This document shows, piece after piece, positions 1 through 7,456 of a DNA stretch of 64,000 nt; position 1 is the stretch's first letter; each line of letters opens with the position of its first letter. This DNA is from Rhodococcus sp. 105337. Lineage in GTDB: Bacteria; Actinomycetota; Actinomycetes; Mycobacteriales; Mycobacteriaceae. Location of the stretch: contig NZ_JABAGQ010000004.1 in assembly GCF_012844225.1 (NCBI RefSeq), positions 124,001 to 188,000 of the forward strand, in the 5' to 3' direction. A program made the position numbers and the translations under genes. The notes under the pieces are model-generated. The model was not told the origin of the DNA. It worked only from the letters and a program-made list of their open reading frames with translations, and made no database searches.

Positions 1-31
1 ACCGTCGCCGCTGAGTCGGATCATCGGACGA

Positions 32-66
32 GTGAGGCCCCGAACCATGTCGGTTCGGGGCCTCAC
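32..66. terminator. Strong hairpin terminator
   Basis: A perfect 15-bp inverted repeat (32-46 against 52-66) encloses a 5-nt loop. It lies just beyond the stop of the minus-strand gene at 96-338, so it probably terminates that gene and any plus-strand transcription arriving from outside the window. There is no clear U-tract, which is common for actinobacterial terminators. Confidence 0.75.
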
Positions 67-95
67 TCCGTGCTGTCGGCGTCCGCGACAACCGT

Positions 96-338
96 TCAGG
101 GTCGGCGTCCCTTGCGGAAGTAGCGGATCGGTCCGAAGAAGTTCACCGCGATCACCAGCGCCCACTTGAGTTTGCTGCCGTTGACCTTCTCCGCCGGACG
201 TGTCGCGAGGTCCGCCCAGGCCGTCGCCGCCAAGGACAACTGCACCGACGCGAGTGTCAGAACCAGTGCCTGCTTCCACGGAGGCATCTCGGCAAACCTG
301 GTCTTCTTCGACGTCCGTGTCGTCACGGTCCGGCTCAT
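96..338 (-). CDS. Small PLDc_N-like membrane protein
   Basis: An 80-residue protein starting MSRTVTTRTSKK. The ATG at 338 follows a good GGAGGA Shine-Dalgarno, which is why it is preferred to the upstream in-frame codon at 413. It has two hydrophobic segments (about residues 20-38 and 53-68) separated by a short polar loop; the second contains the WALVIAVNFFGPIRYF signature of the PLDc_N family, small two-helix membrane proteins of unknown function. The positive N-terminus suggests a cytoplasmic N-terminus. It is divergent from the SDR gene at 425, with a long dyad between them. No function can be assigned beyond the family. Confidence 0.75.
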   Translation of the reverse strand: MSRTVTTRTSKKTRFAEMPPWKQALVLTLASVQLSLAATAWADLATRPAEKVNGSKLKWALVIAVNFFGPIRYFRKGRRP

Positions 339-361
339 CGTTCCTCCTGGTGTGGCATAGC

Positions 362-392
362 GATATCGGGCGCGACAACCACGCCCGATATC
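362..392. promoter_or_regulatory. Candidate operator in divergent promoter region
   Basis: Eleven-base arms GATATCGGGCG (362-372) and CGCCCGATATC (382-392) form a perfect dyad with a 9-nt spacer, between the divergent genes at 338 and 425. Size and position fit a dimeric repressor acting on one or both promoters. No regulator gene is adjacent, so the binding protein is unknown. Confidence 0.5.
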
Positions 393-424
393 ATTATTGG
401 TACAGCACCACACGGAAAAGGCAG

Positions 425-1897
425 ATGAACCCCCAAAGCGACACCCTGACTTCGACCAGCGAGACCTTCGGTACCGATCGCATCGATCCCGCCGACCTCG
501 AAATCTGCCTGAGAGTTCTCGACCAGGCCGCCGAACTCCACGCCGAGCATCCGGACGCCGTGACCGTGCAGCGCGCGGTCGGGCACATGTTCAAGAAGTT
601 CAAGCAGATGCGGCGTAAGGAAACCCGTGGGCGCAAGGCCGCGGCGGACCGAGAGGTGATCTCGGCGACGGCCACCGGGTCTCCCCAGCGGATCGACGAC
701 GAAACCGCCGGGGTCCCGATCACCTCCTCGACGAGCGGTGCGAGTGCGGGTACGCTGTTGCGTCCGCGCCCCTGCTACATCTGCAAGGACCGCTACACGC
801 AGGTGGATGCCTTCTACCACCAGCTCTGCCCGTCGTGCGCGGCCGAGAACCACGCCAAACGCGACGCCCGCACCGACCTGACGGGTCGCCGCGCGCTGCT
901 CACGGGCGGTCGTGCCAAAATCGGTATGTACATCGCGTTGCGACTGCTCCGCGACGGCGCCCACACCACCGTGACCACCCGGTTTCCCAACGACGCGATC
1001 CGCCGTTTCTCCGCGATGGAGGACAGCGGCGACTGGCTGCACCGATTGCGTGTGGTCGGAATCGACCTCCGCGATCCCGCCCAGGTCGTCGCACTTGCCG
1101 AGGACGTGGCCGCGCAAGGCCCTCTCGACATCCTCATCAACAACGCGGCCCAGACCGTGCGCCGCTCCCCCGGTGCCTACTCGGCGCTCGCCGACGCCGA
1201 ATCGGGCCCCCTGCCGGCGGGACCGCTTCCCGAAGTGCTCACCTTCGGGAAGCCCTCCGACGCGCATCCGGCGGCGCTGACCGGTGCACTGCCCGCGGAG
1301 TTGTCCGGTGACGCGCTGACCTCACTCGCGCTCGTGGCCGGGTCGGCGACACCCGAACGGGTCGCCGCCGGCATTGCGGTCGACGCGGGCGGCCTGCTTC
1401 CCGATCTCGTGCACACCAACAGCTGGGTGCAGACCGTCGGCGAAGTGGAACCGCTCGAGCTTCTCGAGGTGCAGCTGTGCAACTCGGTGGCACCGTTCAT
1501 CCTGGTCAACCGGTTGCGGCCGGCCATGGCGGCCTCCCCCGCCCGCCGTAAGTACGTCGTGAACGTCTCCGCGATGGAGGGTCAGTTCGCCGGCCGCCGG
1601 TACAAGGGCGCCGGGCATCCGCACACCAACATGGCCAAGGCCGCGCTGAACATGCTCACTCGCACCAGCGCCGAGGAGATGCTCGAGGACGGCATTCTCA
1701 TGACCGCAGTCGACACCGGCTGGATCACCGACGAGCGTCCCCACCACACCAAGATGCGACTGGCGGAGGAAGGGTTCCACGCTCCTCTCGATCTGGTCGA
1801 CGGTGCGGCCCGCGTCTACGACCCGATCGTGCAAGGCGAGGCCGGTACGGATCTGTACGGCTGTTTCCTCAAGGACTACCGTCCCGCCCCGTGGTGA
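425..1897 (+). CDS. SDR-family protein with N-terminal zinc ribbon
   Basis: A 490-residue protein, far longer than a classical SDR (about 250). Residues 1-110 form a polar helical region containing a Lys/Arg-rich stretch. A CxxC...CxxC pair (CYICKDRY and CPSC) near residues 118-140 looks like a zinc ribbon. The Rossmann part follows, with a cofactor loop TGGRAKIG and the NNA motif (LINNAAQT). The catalytic region reads VNVSAMEG then HTNMAKAALN: the Lys is kept, but Thr stands where the catalytic Tyr of YxxxK is expected. Start chosen at ATG 425, because residues encoded upstream look non-coding and lie in the divergent promoter region. Likely nucleotide-binding but perhaps not a standard dehydrogenase. 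Substrate unknown. Confidence 0.75.
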   Translation: MNPQSDTLTSTSETFGTDRIDPADLEICLRVLDQAAELHAEHPDAVTVQRAVGHMFKKFKQMRRKETRGRKAAADREVISATATGSPQRIDDETAGVPITSSTSGASAGTLLRPRPCYICKDRYTQVDAFYHQLCPSCAAENHAKRDARTDLTGRRALLTGGRAKIGMYIALRLLRDGAHTTVTTRFPNDAIRRFSAMEDSGDWLHRLRVVGIDLRDPAQVVALAEDVAAQGPLDILINNAAQTVRRSPGAYSALADAESGPLPAGPLPEVLTFGKPSDAHPAALTGALPAELSGDALTSLALVAGSATPERVAAGIAVDAGGLLPDLVHTNSWVQTVGEVEPLELLEVQLCNSVAPFILVNRLRPAMAASPARRKYVVNVSAMEGQFAGRRYKGAGHPHTNMAKAALNMLTRTSAEEMLEDGILMTAVDTGWITDERPHHTKMRLAEEGFHAPLDLVDGAARVYDPIVQGEAGTDLYGCFLKDYRPAPW

Positions 1898-1905
1898 TGC
1901 TCCGG

Positions 1906-1937
1906 GTGTCGGCCCGCGTCTGCGACCGGGCCGACAC
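1906..1937 (+). terminator. Hairpin terminator after SDR gene
   Basis: Perfect 11-bp inverted repeat GTGTCGGCCCG (1906-1916) / CGGGCCGACAC (1927-1937) with a 10-nt loop, nine bases after the stop codon at 1897. Likely intrinsic terminator lacking a U-tract. Confidence 0.65.
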
Positions 1938-2042
1938 GAACACGGTTTGGAGGCCCGTTGCACACCGTCAGGTGACGCGAGCGGACCTCGAGCACGGAGA
2001 TAATGGACAAGGTCGTCGCCGTTCCACCGCCCGAGGAGAGTT

Positions 2043-2426
2043 ATGTCTGTCGCTGTGGTCCATACCGATAGCCCGGAGGGTCGTGCCGCACTCGTCGCCG
2101 CAGCGCGTGAAGCGGCCGATCGGGACGAGCGGCTTGTCGTCCTTCACGTTCTCGACGACGACGGTGCTGTCGCCCGGGCACAGGAGGAGAAGGTGCGCGC
2201 CGCCGTCCGCGAGGTCCTCGGGAACGACGACTGGGATCTGTGCACCGAGGTGCACGACGGTGATCGGGTCGGCGCCGTGATCGATCTCGTGGCCCGCACC
2301 GGAGCAGAACGAGTCGTGGCGGGAAGCCGCGGCAAGAACGCGGTCGGCAAGTTCCTCCTCGAACGCCCGCTACAGCGGTTGCTGATCGAGGTCGGGGTTC
2401 CGGTCCTGATCGTCAAGGCAGCGTGA
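2043..2426 (+). CDS. Universal stress protein (UspA family)
   Basis: A 127-residue single-domain USP. It opens SVAVVHTDSPEG, and the C-terminal part carries the G-x(2)-G-x(9)-G-type nucleotide motif variant GSRGKNAVGKF...RLLIEVGVPVLIV, typical of ATP-binding universal stress proteins that act as cytoplasmic dimers. The ATG at 2043 has a GAGGAG Shine-Dalgarno six bases upstream. It stands alone between the SDR terminator and the next leaderless gene. The client process is unknown. A second, membrane-tethered USP lies at 21614-22318. Confidence 0.85.
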   Translation: MSVAVVHTDSPEGRAALVAAAREAADRDERLVVLHVLDDDGAVARAQEEKVRAAVREVLGNDDWDLCTEVHDGDRVGAVIDLVARTGAERVVAGSRGKNAVGKFLLERPLQRLLIEVGVPVLIVKAA

Positions 2427-2539
2427 GCCGGATTCGGGAGTGCCGGTAGTTCACCCGACGCCCTGAGGCGTCACGCTCGCGGTCGGTTCTGCGACGTCCC
2501 ACGGATGTGACGCGCTTCGCACCCGGACTTACCCGGCAG

Positions 2540-2545
2540 TAGGGT
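2540..2545 (+). promoter_or_regulatory. -10 element of a leaderless transcript
   Basis: TAGGGT lies seven bases before the ATG at 2553, which would put the transcription start on or next to the A of the start codon. No Shine-Dalgarno precedes that ATG. Confidence 0.45.
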
Positions 2546-2552
2546 GAGTCAC

Positions 2553-3788
2553 ATGACTGCCTCACGTGACCTCGACATCGTCGTCTACGGCGCCACCGGA
2601 TTCGTCGGGCGGCTGACCGCTGCCTATCTCGCCGCGCACCTGCCCACCGGCGTCGCCGTCGGACTGGCCGGCCGGTCCGCCGATCGACTCGAGAAAGTGC
2701 GTGTGGAGTTGGGCACCGACTGGCCGCTGATCGAAGCCGACTCCGACGACCCGGTCTCCCTGGCGTCACTGGCACGCGCGACGCGCGTGGTCATCAGCAC
2801 CGTCGGCCCGTACGCCAAATACGGTCTGCCACTGGTCGAAGCGTGTGCCGAAGCCGGAACCGACTACGTCGATCTCACCGGCGAAGTGCTGTTCCACCGG
2901 GAGAGCATCGATCGATTCGACGACGTCGCCCGGCGCACGGGTGCACGCATCGTCCACTCGTGCGGTTTCGATTCCATCCCCTCCGATCTGGGCGTCCACG
3001 CGCTGTTCCGGGCGGCGGAGGCGGACGATGCCGGTGCCCTCACCGACACGACGTTCGTACTGACGTCGCTGCGCGGCGGGGTCAGCGGGGGCACGATCGA
3101 CTCGCTGCGACTGCAACTCGACGCCGTGCGCAAGGATTCTGCCGCCCGCAAGATCGCGGCCCGGCCGTACTCCCTGTCCCCCGACCCCGCACAGGAACCC
3201 GACCTCGGGCGCCAGAACGACTTCGCGATGGTCGACGGCAAGTCGATCGCCCCGGAACTGTCGGGCTGGAAGGCGCCGTTCGTCATGGCGTCCTACAACA
3301 CGCGGGTCGTGCGCCGCAGCAACGCGCTCACCGGGTGGGCGTACGGGAAGAAGTTTGCGTACCGGGAGGTGGTGAGCGTCGGCTCGTCCGCGTTGTCTCC
3401 GGTGCTCGCCGGCCTGGTCGCGGCGGGGAGCGGAGCACTTGCGGCAGGATTGGCGTTTCCGCCCACCCGTTTCCTGCTCGACAAGGTGCTGCCCGCTCCG
3501 GGTGAAGGCCCGTCCGAGAAGACCCGGGAATCGGGCCATTTCACCGTCGACCTCTACACGACAACAGAATCCGGCGCACGCTACACCGCACGGTTCGCAG
3601 CGCAGGGCGACCCCGGCTACAAGGCGACCGCTGTCATGCTGGCGGAGTCTGCGCTCTCGCTCGCCTCGGGTGGGTCCGCCCTGCATGCGGGCGGCGGAGT
3701 CCTCACGCCTGCGGTCGCATTCGGCGACGTACTGACCGAGCGCCTGCGCGACGCCGGTTTCGAAATCTCCGCACGCCGCCTCCCCTGA
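2553..3788 (+). CDS. Trans-acting enoyl reductase / saccharopine dehydrogenase-like
   Basis: A 411-residue protein with an N-terminal NAD(P)-binding Rossmann fold (DIVVYGATGFVGRLTAAYL) and the layout of the actinobacterial family that includes M. tuberculosis Rv2449c and the PDIM trans-acting enoyl reductase Rv2953. A hydrophobic segment near residues 285-315 may contact membrane or lipid. The family acts on lipid or polyketide intermediates; the exact substrate here is not inferable. GTG at 2544 is an alternative start, but ATG 2553 fits the -10 box. It converges on the SDR at 3795 with only six bases between. Confidence 0.75.
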   Translation: MTASRDLDIVVYGATGFVGRLTAAYLAAHLPTGVAVGLAGRSADRLEKVRVELGTDWPLIEADSDDPVSLASLARATRVVISTVGPYAKYGLPLVEACAEAGTDYVDLTGEVLFHRESIDRFDDVARRTGARIVHSCGFDSIPSDLGVHALFRAAEADDAGALTDTTFVLTSLRGGVSGGTIDSLRLQLDAVRKDSAARKIAARPYSLSPDPAQEPDLGRQNDFAMVDGKSIAPELSGWKAPFVMASYNTRVVRRSNALTGWAYGKKFAYREVVSVGSSALSPVLAGLVAAGSGALAAGLAFPPTRFLLDKVLPAPGEGPSEKTRESGHFTVDLYTTTESGARYTARFAAQGDPGYKATAVMLAESALSLASGGSALHAGGGVLTPAVAFGDVLTERLRDAGFEISARRLP

Positions 3789-3794
3789 CCGAGG

Positions 3795-4631
3795 TCAGCC
3801 GCTGGTCCTGGCGGCGTTGCCGGCGTCGACGGGGATCACGACGCCACTGAGGTGAACGCTGTCCTCGGCCGCCAGGAACAGCACTGCCCGCGTGACTTCG
3901 AAGGGATCGAGCCACGCGACGGGTTGCACGTGAAGGGAGCGGAAGACCGGTTCGACGTCGTCGGCTGTCGGGGATTCCAGATCCGGACGCATGTGGCCGT
4001 AGAGCGTCTCGTTGTGGATCATGGGGGTGCTGATGTTGCCGGGTGCGACAGCGTTGACCGTGATGCCGTGCCTTGCGAGATCGAGTGCGGCACTCTTGGT
4101 CAGGCCGATCACGCCCCACTTCGAGGCGGAATAGGCGGCAGTGTTGGTGCCGCCCTGACGGCCCAGCATCGAGGAGACGGTCACGATCCGGCCGTAGCCG
4201 CGTTCGATCATTCCCGGCGCGACCGCTCCGATGGTGTTGAACACTCCGGTGAGATTGCTGCCGAGGACTTCGTCCCACTGTGCGGTCGTGGTGTGCTGAA
4301 CCGATCCCATGAGCGTCACCCCCGCGTTGGCGACCGCGATATCGATCCGGCCGAACGCGGAGATACCCGCCTCGACAGCGGCGTTCATCGCGTCCCGATC
4401 CCCCACATCGCCGTGCACGACCACGGACCGTGTCCCGGCCTTCTCGACCATGCGAGCGGTCTCCGCAAGATCGTCGGCAGTGGCCATCGGGTAGCTGAGA
4501 ACGTCACGGTCCTCGCAACGATCGAGGAGGACGACGTCGGCTCCACGCTCGGCGAAGGCCACCGCGTGCGCACGGCCCTGTCCTCGTGCGGCGCCGGTGA
4601 TGAATGCAACTCTGCCTTCGAATCCGTTCAC
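3795..4631 (-). CDS. Mycofactocin-coupled SDR oxidoreductase
   Basis: A 278-residue classical SDR. It has TGAARGQGRAHA at the cofactor site, NAG (VANAGVT), catalytic Ser in VTVSSML, and YSASKWG as the YxxxK motif, ending with a SGVVIPVDAGNAA tail. The long insertion after the second beta strand (LLDRCEDRDVLSYPMAT) is characteristic of the mycofactocin-coupled SDR subfamily of actinobacteria, whose NAD(P) is thought not to exchange freely. The GTG at 4631 has GGAGGA nine bases upstream, so it is preferred over longer in-frame starts. No mycofactocin biosynthesis genes occur in this window. Substrate unknown (probably an alcohol or steroid-like compound). Confidence 0.8.
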   Translation of the reverse strand: MNGFEGRVAFITGAARGQGRAHAVAFAERGADVVLLDRCEDRDVLSYPMATADDLAETARMVEKAGTRSVVVHGDVGDRDAMNAAVEAGISAFGRIDIAVANAGVTLMGSVQHTTTAQWDEVLGSNLTGVFNTIGAVAPGMIERGYGRIVTVSSMLGRQGGTNTAAYSASKWGVIGLTKSAALDLARHGITVNAVAPGNISTPMIHNETLYGHMRPDLESPTADDVEPVFRSLHVQPVAWLDPFEVTRAVLFLAAEDSVHLSGVVIPVDAGNAARTSG

Positions 4632-4791
4632 GCGATTCCTCCAAGTCGTTCCGGTGTGCCCGTAGACCCGCCAGTAAGCCACGGGGCCCCGAACCGTCTC
4701 CCGCCGGTCTCACACATCGGGATTACCGGGCGGTGCCGAAACGGCTTTCCCAGATTTTCCGGTGGACGCTGTTGCTGTCTGCGGAACGGGT

Positions 4792-4797
4792 TATGCT
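4792..4797 (+). promoter_or_regulatory. Candidate -10 element for leader/TauE transcript
   Basis: TATGCT matches the actinobacterial TANNNT -10. It would start a transcript near 4804, giving an RNA leader of about 235 nt before the TauE/SafE start, long enough to hold the cysteine-rich ORF and two hairpins. Confidence 0.45.
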
Positions 4798-4885
4798 CGA
4801 CCGGTCGCCGCGAGCAGTGGTGACATCGACGACATCCGAGGACGGTAGCGTGCACGCGACGAGCATCGAGGCGGCTCCGGCCACC

Positions 4886-4966
4886 ATGCTTGCGCTCATG
4901 CCGTTCTGGCCTACGCGTCGTGGCGCGTGTTTCGACTGTCTGTGTTGCACCGAGGTCTGTTGCTGA
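4886..4966 (+). CDS. Cysteine-rich leader peptide (attenuator uORF)
   Basis: A 26-codon ORF whose last twelve residues are CFDCLCCTEVCC, giving six Cys codons with the final two directly before TGA. An in-frame GTG at 4850, preceded by GAGG, could extend it to 38 residues; ATG 4898 could shorten it. It resembles the actinobacterial leader family with a TRR...D...CC ending and the mycobacterial polycysteine leaders that control sulfur genes by ribosome stalling at low cysteine. The stop codon overlaps a hairpin (4965-4981), and the next gene (TauE/SafE, 5040) has its Shine-Dalgarno in a second hairpin. Cysteine-responsive control of the exporter is inferred. Confidence 0.65.
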   Translation: MLALMPFWPTRRGACFDCLCCTEVCC

Positions 4967-4981
4967 GCGGTTCGACCGCTC
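4965..4981 (+). promoter_or_regulatory. Hairpin overlapping the leader-peptide stop
   Basis: GAGCGGT (4965-4971) pairs perfectly with ACCGCTC (4975-4981) around a 3-nt loop. A ribosome finishing or stalling on the terminal Cys codons would cover or melt this stem, which makes it a plausible sensor element of the attenuator. Confidence 0.5.
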
Positions 4982-4999
4982 CTTTCGGTTCTCACCACC

Positions 5000-5039
5000 G
5001 AGCACAGCTCGGGTACTTTCGGACTTCGGAGCTCTGCTC
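5000..5039 (+). promoter_or_regulatory. SD-sequestering hairpin before TauE/SafE
   Basis: Positions 5000-5010 (GAGCACAGCTC) pair with 5029-5039 (GAGCTCTGCTC): ten base pairs with one central C-C mismatch and an 18-nt loop. The GGAG Shine-Dalgarno at 5028-5031 for the ATG at 5040 lies in the right arm, so the hairpin would block initiation unless upstream translation opens it. Confidence 0.5.
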
Positions 5040-5999
5040 ATGTTCAATTTGCTCGTATTCACCCTTGTCGGCGTCGGTGCGCAGCTCGTCGACGGCGCCC
5101 TGGGCATGGCGTTCGGCGTCACCGCGACCACCCTGCTGATCTTCAGCGGTGTCGGTGCCGCTCATGCGAGCGCGGCGGTGCACCTCGCAGAAGTCGGGAC
5201 CACGCTGGTCTCCGGCGCGTCGCACTGGCGGTTCCGCAACATCGACTGGAAGGTCGTGCTGCGACTCGGTGTTCCCGGAGCGATCGGCGCGTTCCTCGGT
5301 GCGACGGTGTTGTCGAGTCTGTCGACCGAGGCAGCGGCACCCGTGACTGCCGCCATCCTGCTGGCGATCGGCGTGTATGTCGCGCTGCGGTTCTCGGTGC
5401 GGCCGCCGGCGGTCGCGCACGCCCGGACCTCGCCGCACACGGCGAAGTTCCTCTCCCCTCTCGGCTTCTTCGGCGGCTTCGTCGACGCGAGCGGCGGTGG
5501 GGGCTGGGGTCCGATCACGACCAGCACATTGCTGTCGCGCGGCAAAACCGCCCCCCGCACCGTGATCGGCTCGGTGAGCGCCTCCGAGTTCCTCGTGGCC
5601 GTCTCGGCGAGCATCGGATTCCTCGTCGGCCTCGGGCACGAGTCCCTCGGGAATCTGCTGGTGGTCGCCGGTCTGGCTCTCGGCGGCGCCCTGGCGGCTC
5701 CGTTCGCCGCATGGCTGGTGAGCCGGGTACCGGCCACGTTGCTGGGTACTGCCGTCGGTGGGGTCATCGTCCTCACCAACGCCTACAAGCTGCTCGGCGT
5801 CGCCGACGCCGGACCGATCGCGTCGGCCTCGGTGACGTGCGCGATCGTGGGCGCCTGGATCGCGTTGCTGGCAGTGTCGTGGAAGCGTTCGCGCCTGACT
5901 CCGGCCGAGTCCTCCGGGGCGCTGGAGCGCCTCGGTGTGCCCACGCCTGTCCCCCTGCGCGAAACTGTGATCGACGGCGCGGGGAATCCGCGCCCGTAA
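5040..5999 (+). CDS. TauE/SafE family sulfite/organosulfur exporter
   Basis: A 319-residue polytopic membrane protein with about eight hydrophobic helices. It opens with the TauE/SafE signature (GVGAQLVDGALGMAFGVTAT; SAAVHLAEVGTTLVSG) and repeats the motif in the second half (GGFVDASGGGGWGPITTS), the usual internal duplication. Members move sulfite, sulfoacetate or related sulfur anions across the membrane. The ATG at 5040 has GGAG at 5028-5031, inside a hairpin that follows a cysteine-rich leader ORF, which ties the gene to sulfur or cysteine status. Substrate and direction are inferred only from family. Confidence 0.85.
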   Translation: MFNLLVFTLVGVGAQLVDGALGMAFGVTATTLLIFSGVGAAHASAAVHLAEVGTTLVSGASHWRFRNIDWKVVLRLGVPGAIGAFLGATVLSSLSTEAAAPVTAAILLAIGVYVALRFSVRPPAVAHARTSPHTAKFLSPLGFFGGFVDASGGGGWGPITTSTLLSRGKTAPRTVIGSVSASEFLVAVSASIGFLVGLGHESLGNLLVVAGLALGGALAAPFAAWLVSRVPATLLGTAVGGVIVLTNAYKLLGVADAGPIASASVTCAIVGAWIALLAVSWKRSRLTPAESSGALERLGVPTPVPLRETVIDGAGNPRP

Positions 6000-6062
6000 C
6001 CGGTTCGGCCGAGCAATGTCCGCTCCCCTCGCCATACCCCACCACCGGGCCCGCCTGATCGC

Positions 6063-6068
6063 TACTAT
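6063..6068 (+). promoter_or_regulatory. -10 element of a leaderless transcript
   Basis: TACTAT is seven bases before the GTG at 6076, and no Shine-Dalgarno is present. This is the spacing expected when transcription starts at the G of the start codon. Confidence 0.5.
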
Positions 6069-6075
6069 CCCCGGC

Positions 6076-6663
6076 GTGACACAAAACCGAATACACATTG
6101 TTGCCGCTCTCCTTGCGGGCGGACTGGTACTCGCAGCGTGTTCGGCGGGCTCCCCCGCGGAGGCCGAGACCGGTGGTCCTCGCGATCTCGCCGCCTCCGA
6201 CTCCCCGGAGAGCAGCGGACCGGACTACGTGGCCGCGGTACGCGCCCGTTTCGTGGATTGCGAGGCGATCGGTGCGACGGTCACTCCCTATGTCGCCGGC
6301 CTCGTGTCCACACCGTCGGACAGGTTCGACCCGTCCCGCGTGTACTGCACGTGGGGAAACCCGGGTGCGTCCGATGCCGGCGGCTCACGCGGCGTCGAGA
6401 TCCTCATCGAACCGGGCAACGGTGTCGTCGCGACCGCTTCCGCCGCGACCACCGGACTCGAGATGATTCCCGACGAGCAGATCGAATCCTTGGGCGGCCT
6501 CGCCTACAGCATGTCCGTCTCGACCGCGGGGACCGCCTTCTCGGCGACGAAAGTCGAACTGCCCCAGGTGTCGGTGTCGATCACCGTCGGGGGCAGCGCC
6601 GCGCAGCCGACACCGAGTGGACCTGCCGCTGTCGAGATCACGAAGAAACTGCTCGGGTTGTAA
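6076..6663 (+). CDS. DUF3558-like secreted lipoprotein
   Basis: A 195-residue protein with an N-terminal signal of about 20 residues ending in the lipobox LAAC (VLAACSAGS), so it should be lipid-anchored on the outer face of the membrane. The mature part contains a region with Cys pairs (VDCEAIGATV, YCTWGNPG) typical of DUF3558 lipoproteins of mycolate actinobacteria. The GTG at 6076 is chosen because the signal peptide begins there and a TACTAT -10 fits leaderless expression; an in-frame ATG at 6016 would add 20 unlikely residues. Function unknown. It converges with the ArsR-type regulator. Confidence 0.75.
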   Translation: MTQNRIHIVAALLAGGLVLAACSAGSPAEAETGGPRDLAASDSPESSGPDYVAAVRARFVDCEAIGATVTPYVAGLVSTPSDRFDPSRVYCTWGNPGASDAGGSRGVEILIEPGNGVVATASAATTGLEMIPDEQIESLGGLAYSMSVSTAGTAFSATKVELPQVSVSITVGGSAAQPTPSGPAAVEITKKLLGL

Positions 6664-6696
6664 CGCCGAGCGACCGCGGCACCGCCGACGACCCGA

Positions 6697-7392
6697 TCAG
6701 ACTGACGCGAGGGTGTCGCCGTCGACACCCCAGTGCTTCTCGAGCGCGTCCCGCCCCGCAGGACTGACCGCGAGACCACGACCGCGGCGGGCGGGCAGTA
6801 CCCAGCCGGCCGCGAGAGCGTGACTCGCGAGGACGGCGCCGAGTCGTCCTGCGAGATGTGGCCGCCGCTCCGTCCAGTCGGGACACGCCCGGCAGAGCGG
6901 TCGGCGGGACGACGCGCCTGCCGCGAGGTCGAGGCCGATGCCGCCGAGCCGGTTGAGCCCGAGATCGGTCGCCTCCAGCCCTCTTTCCTCGCACAACCAC
7001 CCGGCCTGGACCATTGCGTCGGTCAACGCGACGCCGAGACGCCCGGCGAGATGGTCGTAGCACAGCCGTGCCTGCGCAAGGTCTTCGGCCTGACGAGATT
7101 GCCGGTACGACACCACCGGAGCAGAGGGGCACAGATGGCCGAGCTGTTCGAGCGCAGCGGCGATGGTGGGACCGGCGATGCGGTAGAAGCGTTGCCGGCC
7201 GCGTACCGTGCCCACGATGAGGCCGGCGTCGCAGAGAATCGCCAAATGCCCACTCGCAGTGGATGGGCTGACCCTCGCAGCCGCAGCCAATTCCGATGCC
7301 GGCCGACTCGATCCGTCCATGAGCGCATTGAGCACGACCGACCGCGCGGGGGCCGACAGCGCGTGCCCGATCACCGAGAAGTCTTTACTCAC
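6697..7392 (-). CDS. ArsR-type winged-helix regulator
   Basis: A 231-residue protein, about twice the size of a classical ArsR. Residues 5-90 are a winged HTH (LNALMDG...SELAAAARVSPSTASGHLAIL...GRQRFYRIAG). A C-terminal domain with several Cys residues (LCYDHLAGRLG; RRPLCRACPDWTERRPHL) follows, a pattern seen in larger ArsR-family regulators of actinobacteria. The GTG at 7392 is the likely start. It is transcribed away from the OsmC gene, and a strong dyad lies between them (7413-7437), so it probably represses both itself and osmC. The inducer is unknown; Cys residues and the OsmC partner hint at peroxide or thiol stress. Confidence 0.8.
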   Translation of the reverse strand: MSKDFSVIGHALSAPARSVVLNALMDGSSRPASELAAAARVSPSTASGHLAILCDAGLIVGTVRGRQRFYRIAGPTIAAALEQLGHLCPSAPVVSYRQSRQAEDLAQARLCYDHLAGRLGVALTDAMVQAGWLCEERGLEATDLGLNRLGGIGLDLAAGASSRRPLCRACPDWTERRPHLAGRLGAVLASHALAAGWVLPARRGRGLAVSPAGRDALEKHWGVDGDTLASV

Positions 7393-7412
7393 AACACAAC
7401 TGTAGAACGGGG

Positions 7413-7437
7413 AAAGTTCGGCGCACGCCGAAACTTT
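7413..7437. promoter_or_regulatory. Candidate operator of the ArsR/OsmC pair
   Basis: AAAGTTCGGCG (7413-7423) and CGCCGAAACTTT (7426-7437) form a nearly perfect dyad with one extra base in the right arm. It covers the expected -35 area of the osmC promoter (-10 TACGGT at 7445-7450) and lies directly upstream of the regulator start. Confidence 0.6.
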
Positions 7438-7456
7438 GCAGGGATACGGTGCCGAC

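Noticed and set aside
335-1267. A minus-strand ORF of 310 codons across the zinc-ribbon SDR
   Set aside because: It is a frame shadow; the plus-strand SDR has recognisable Rossmann and zinc-ribbon motifs.
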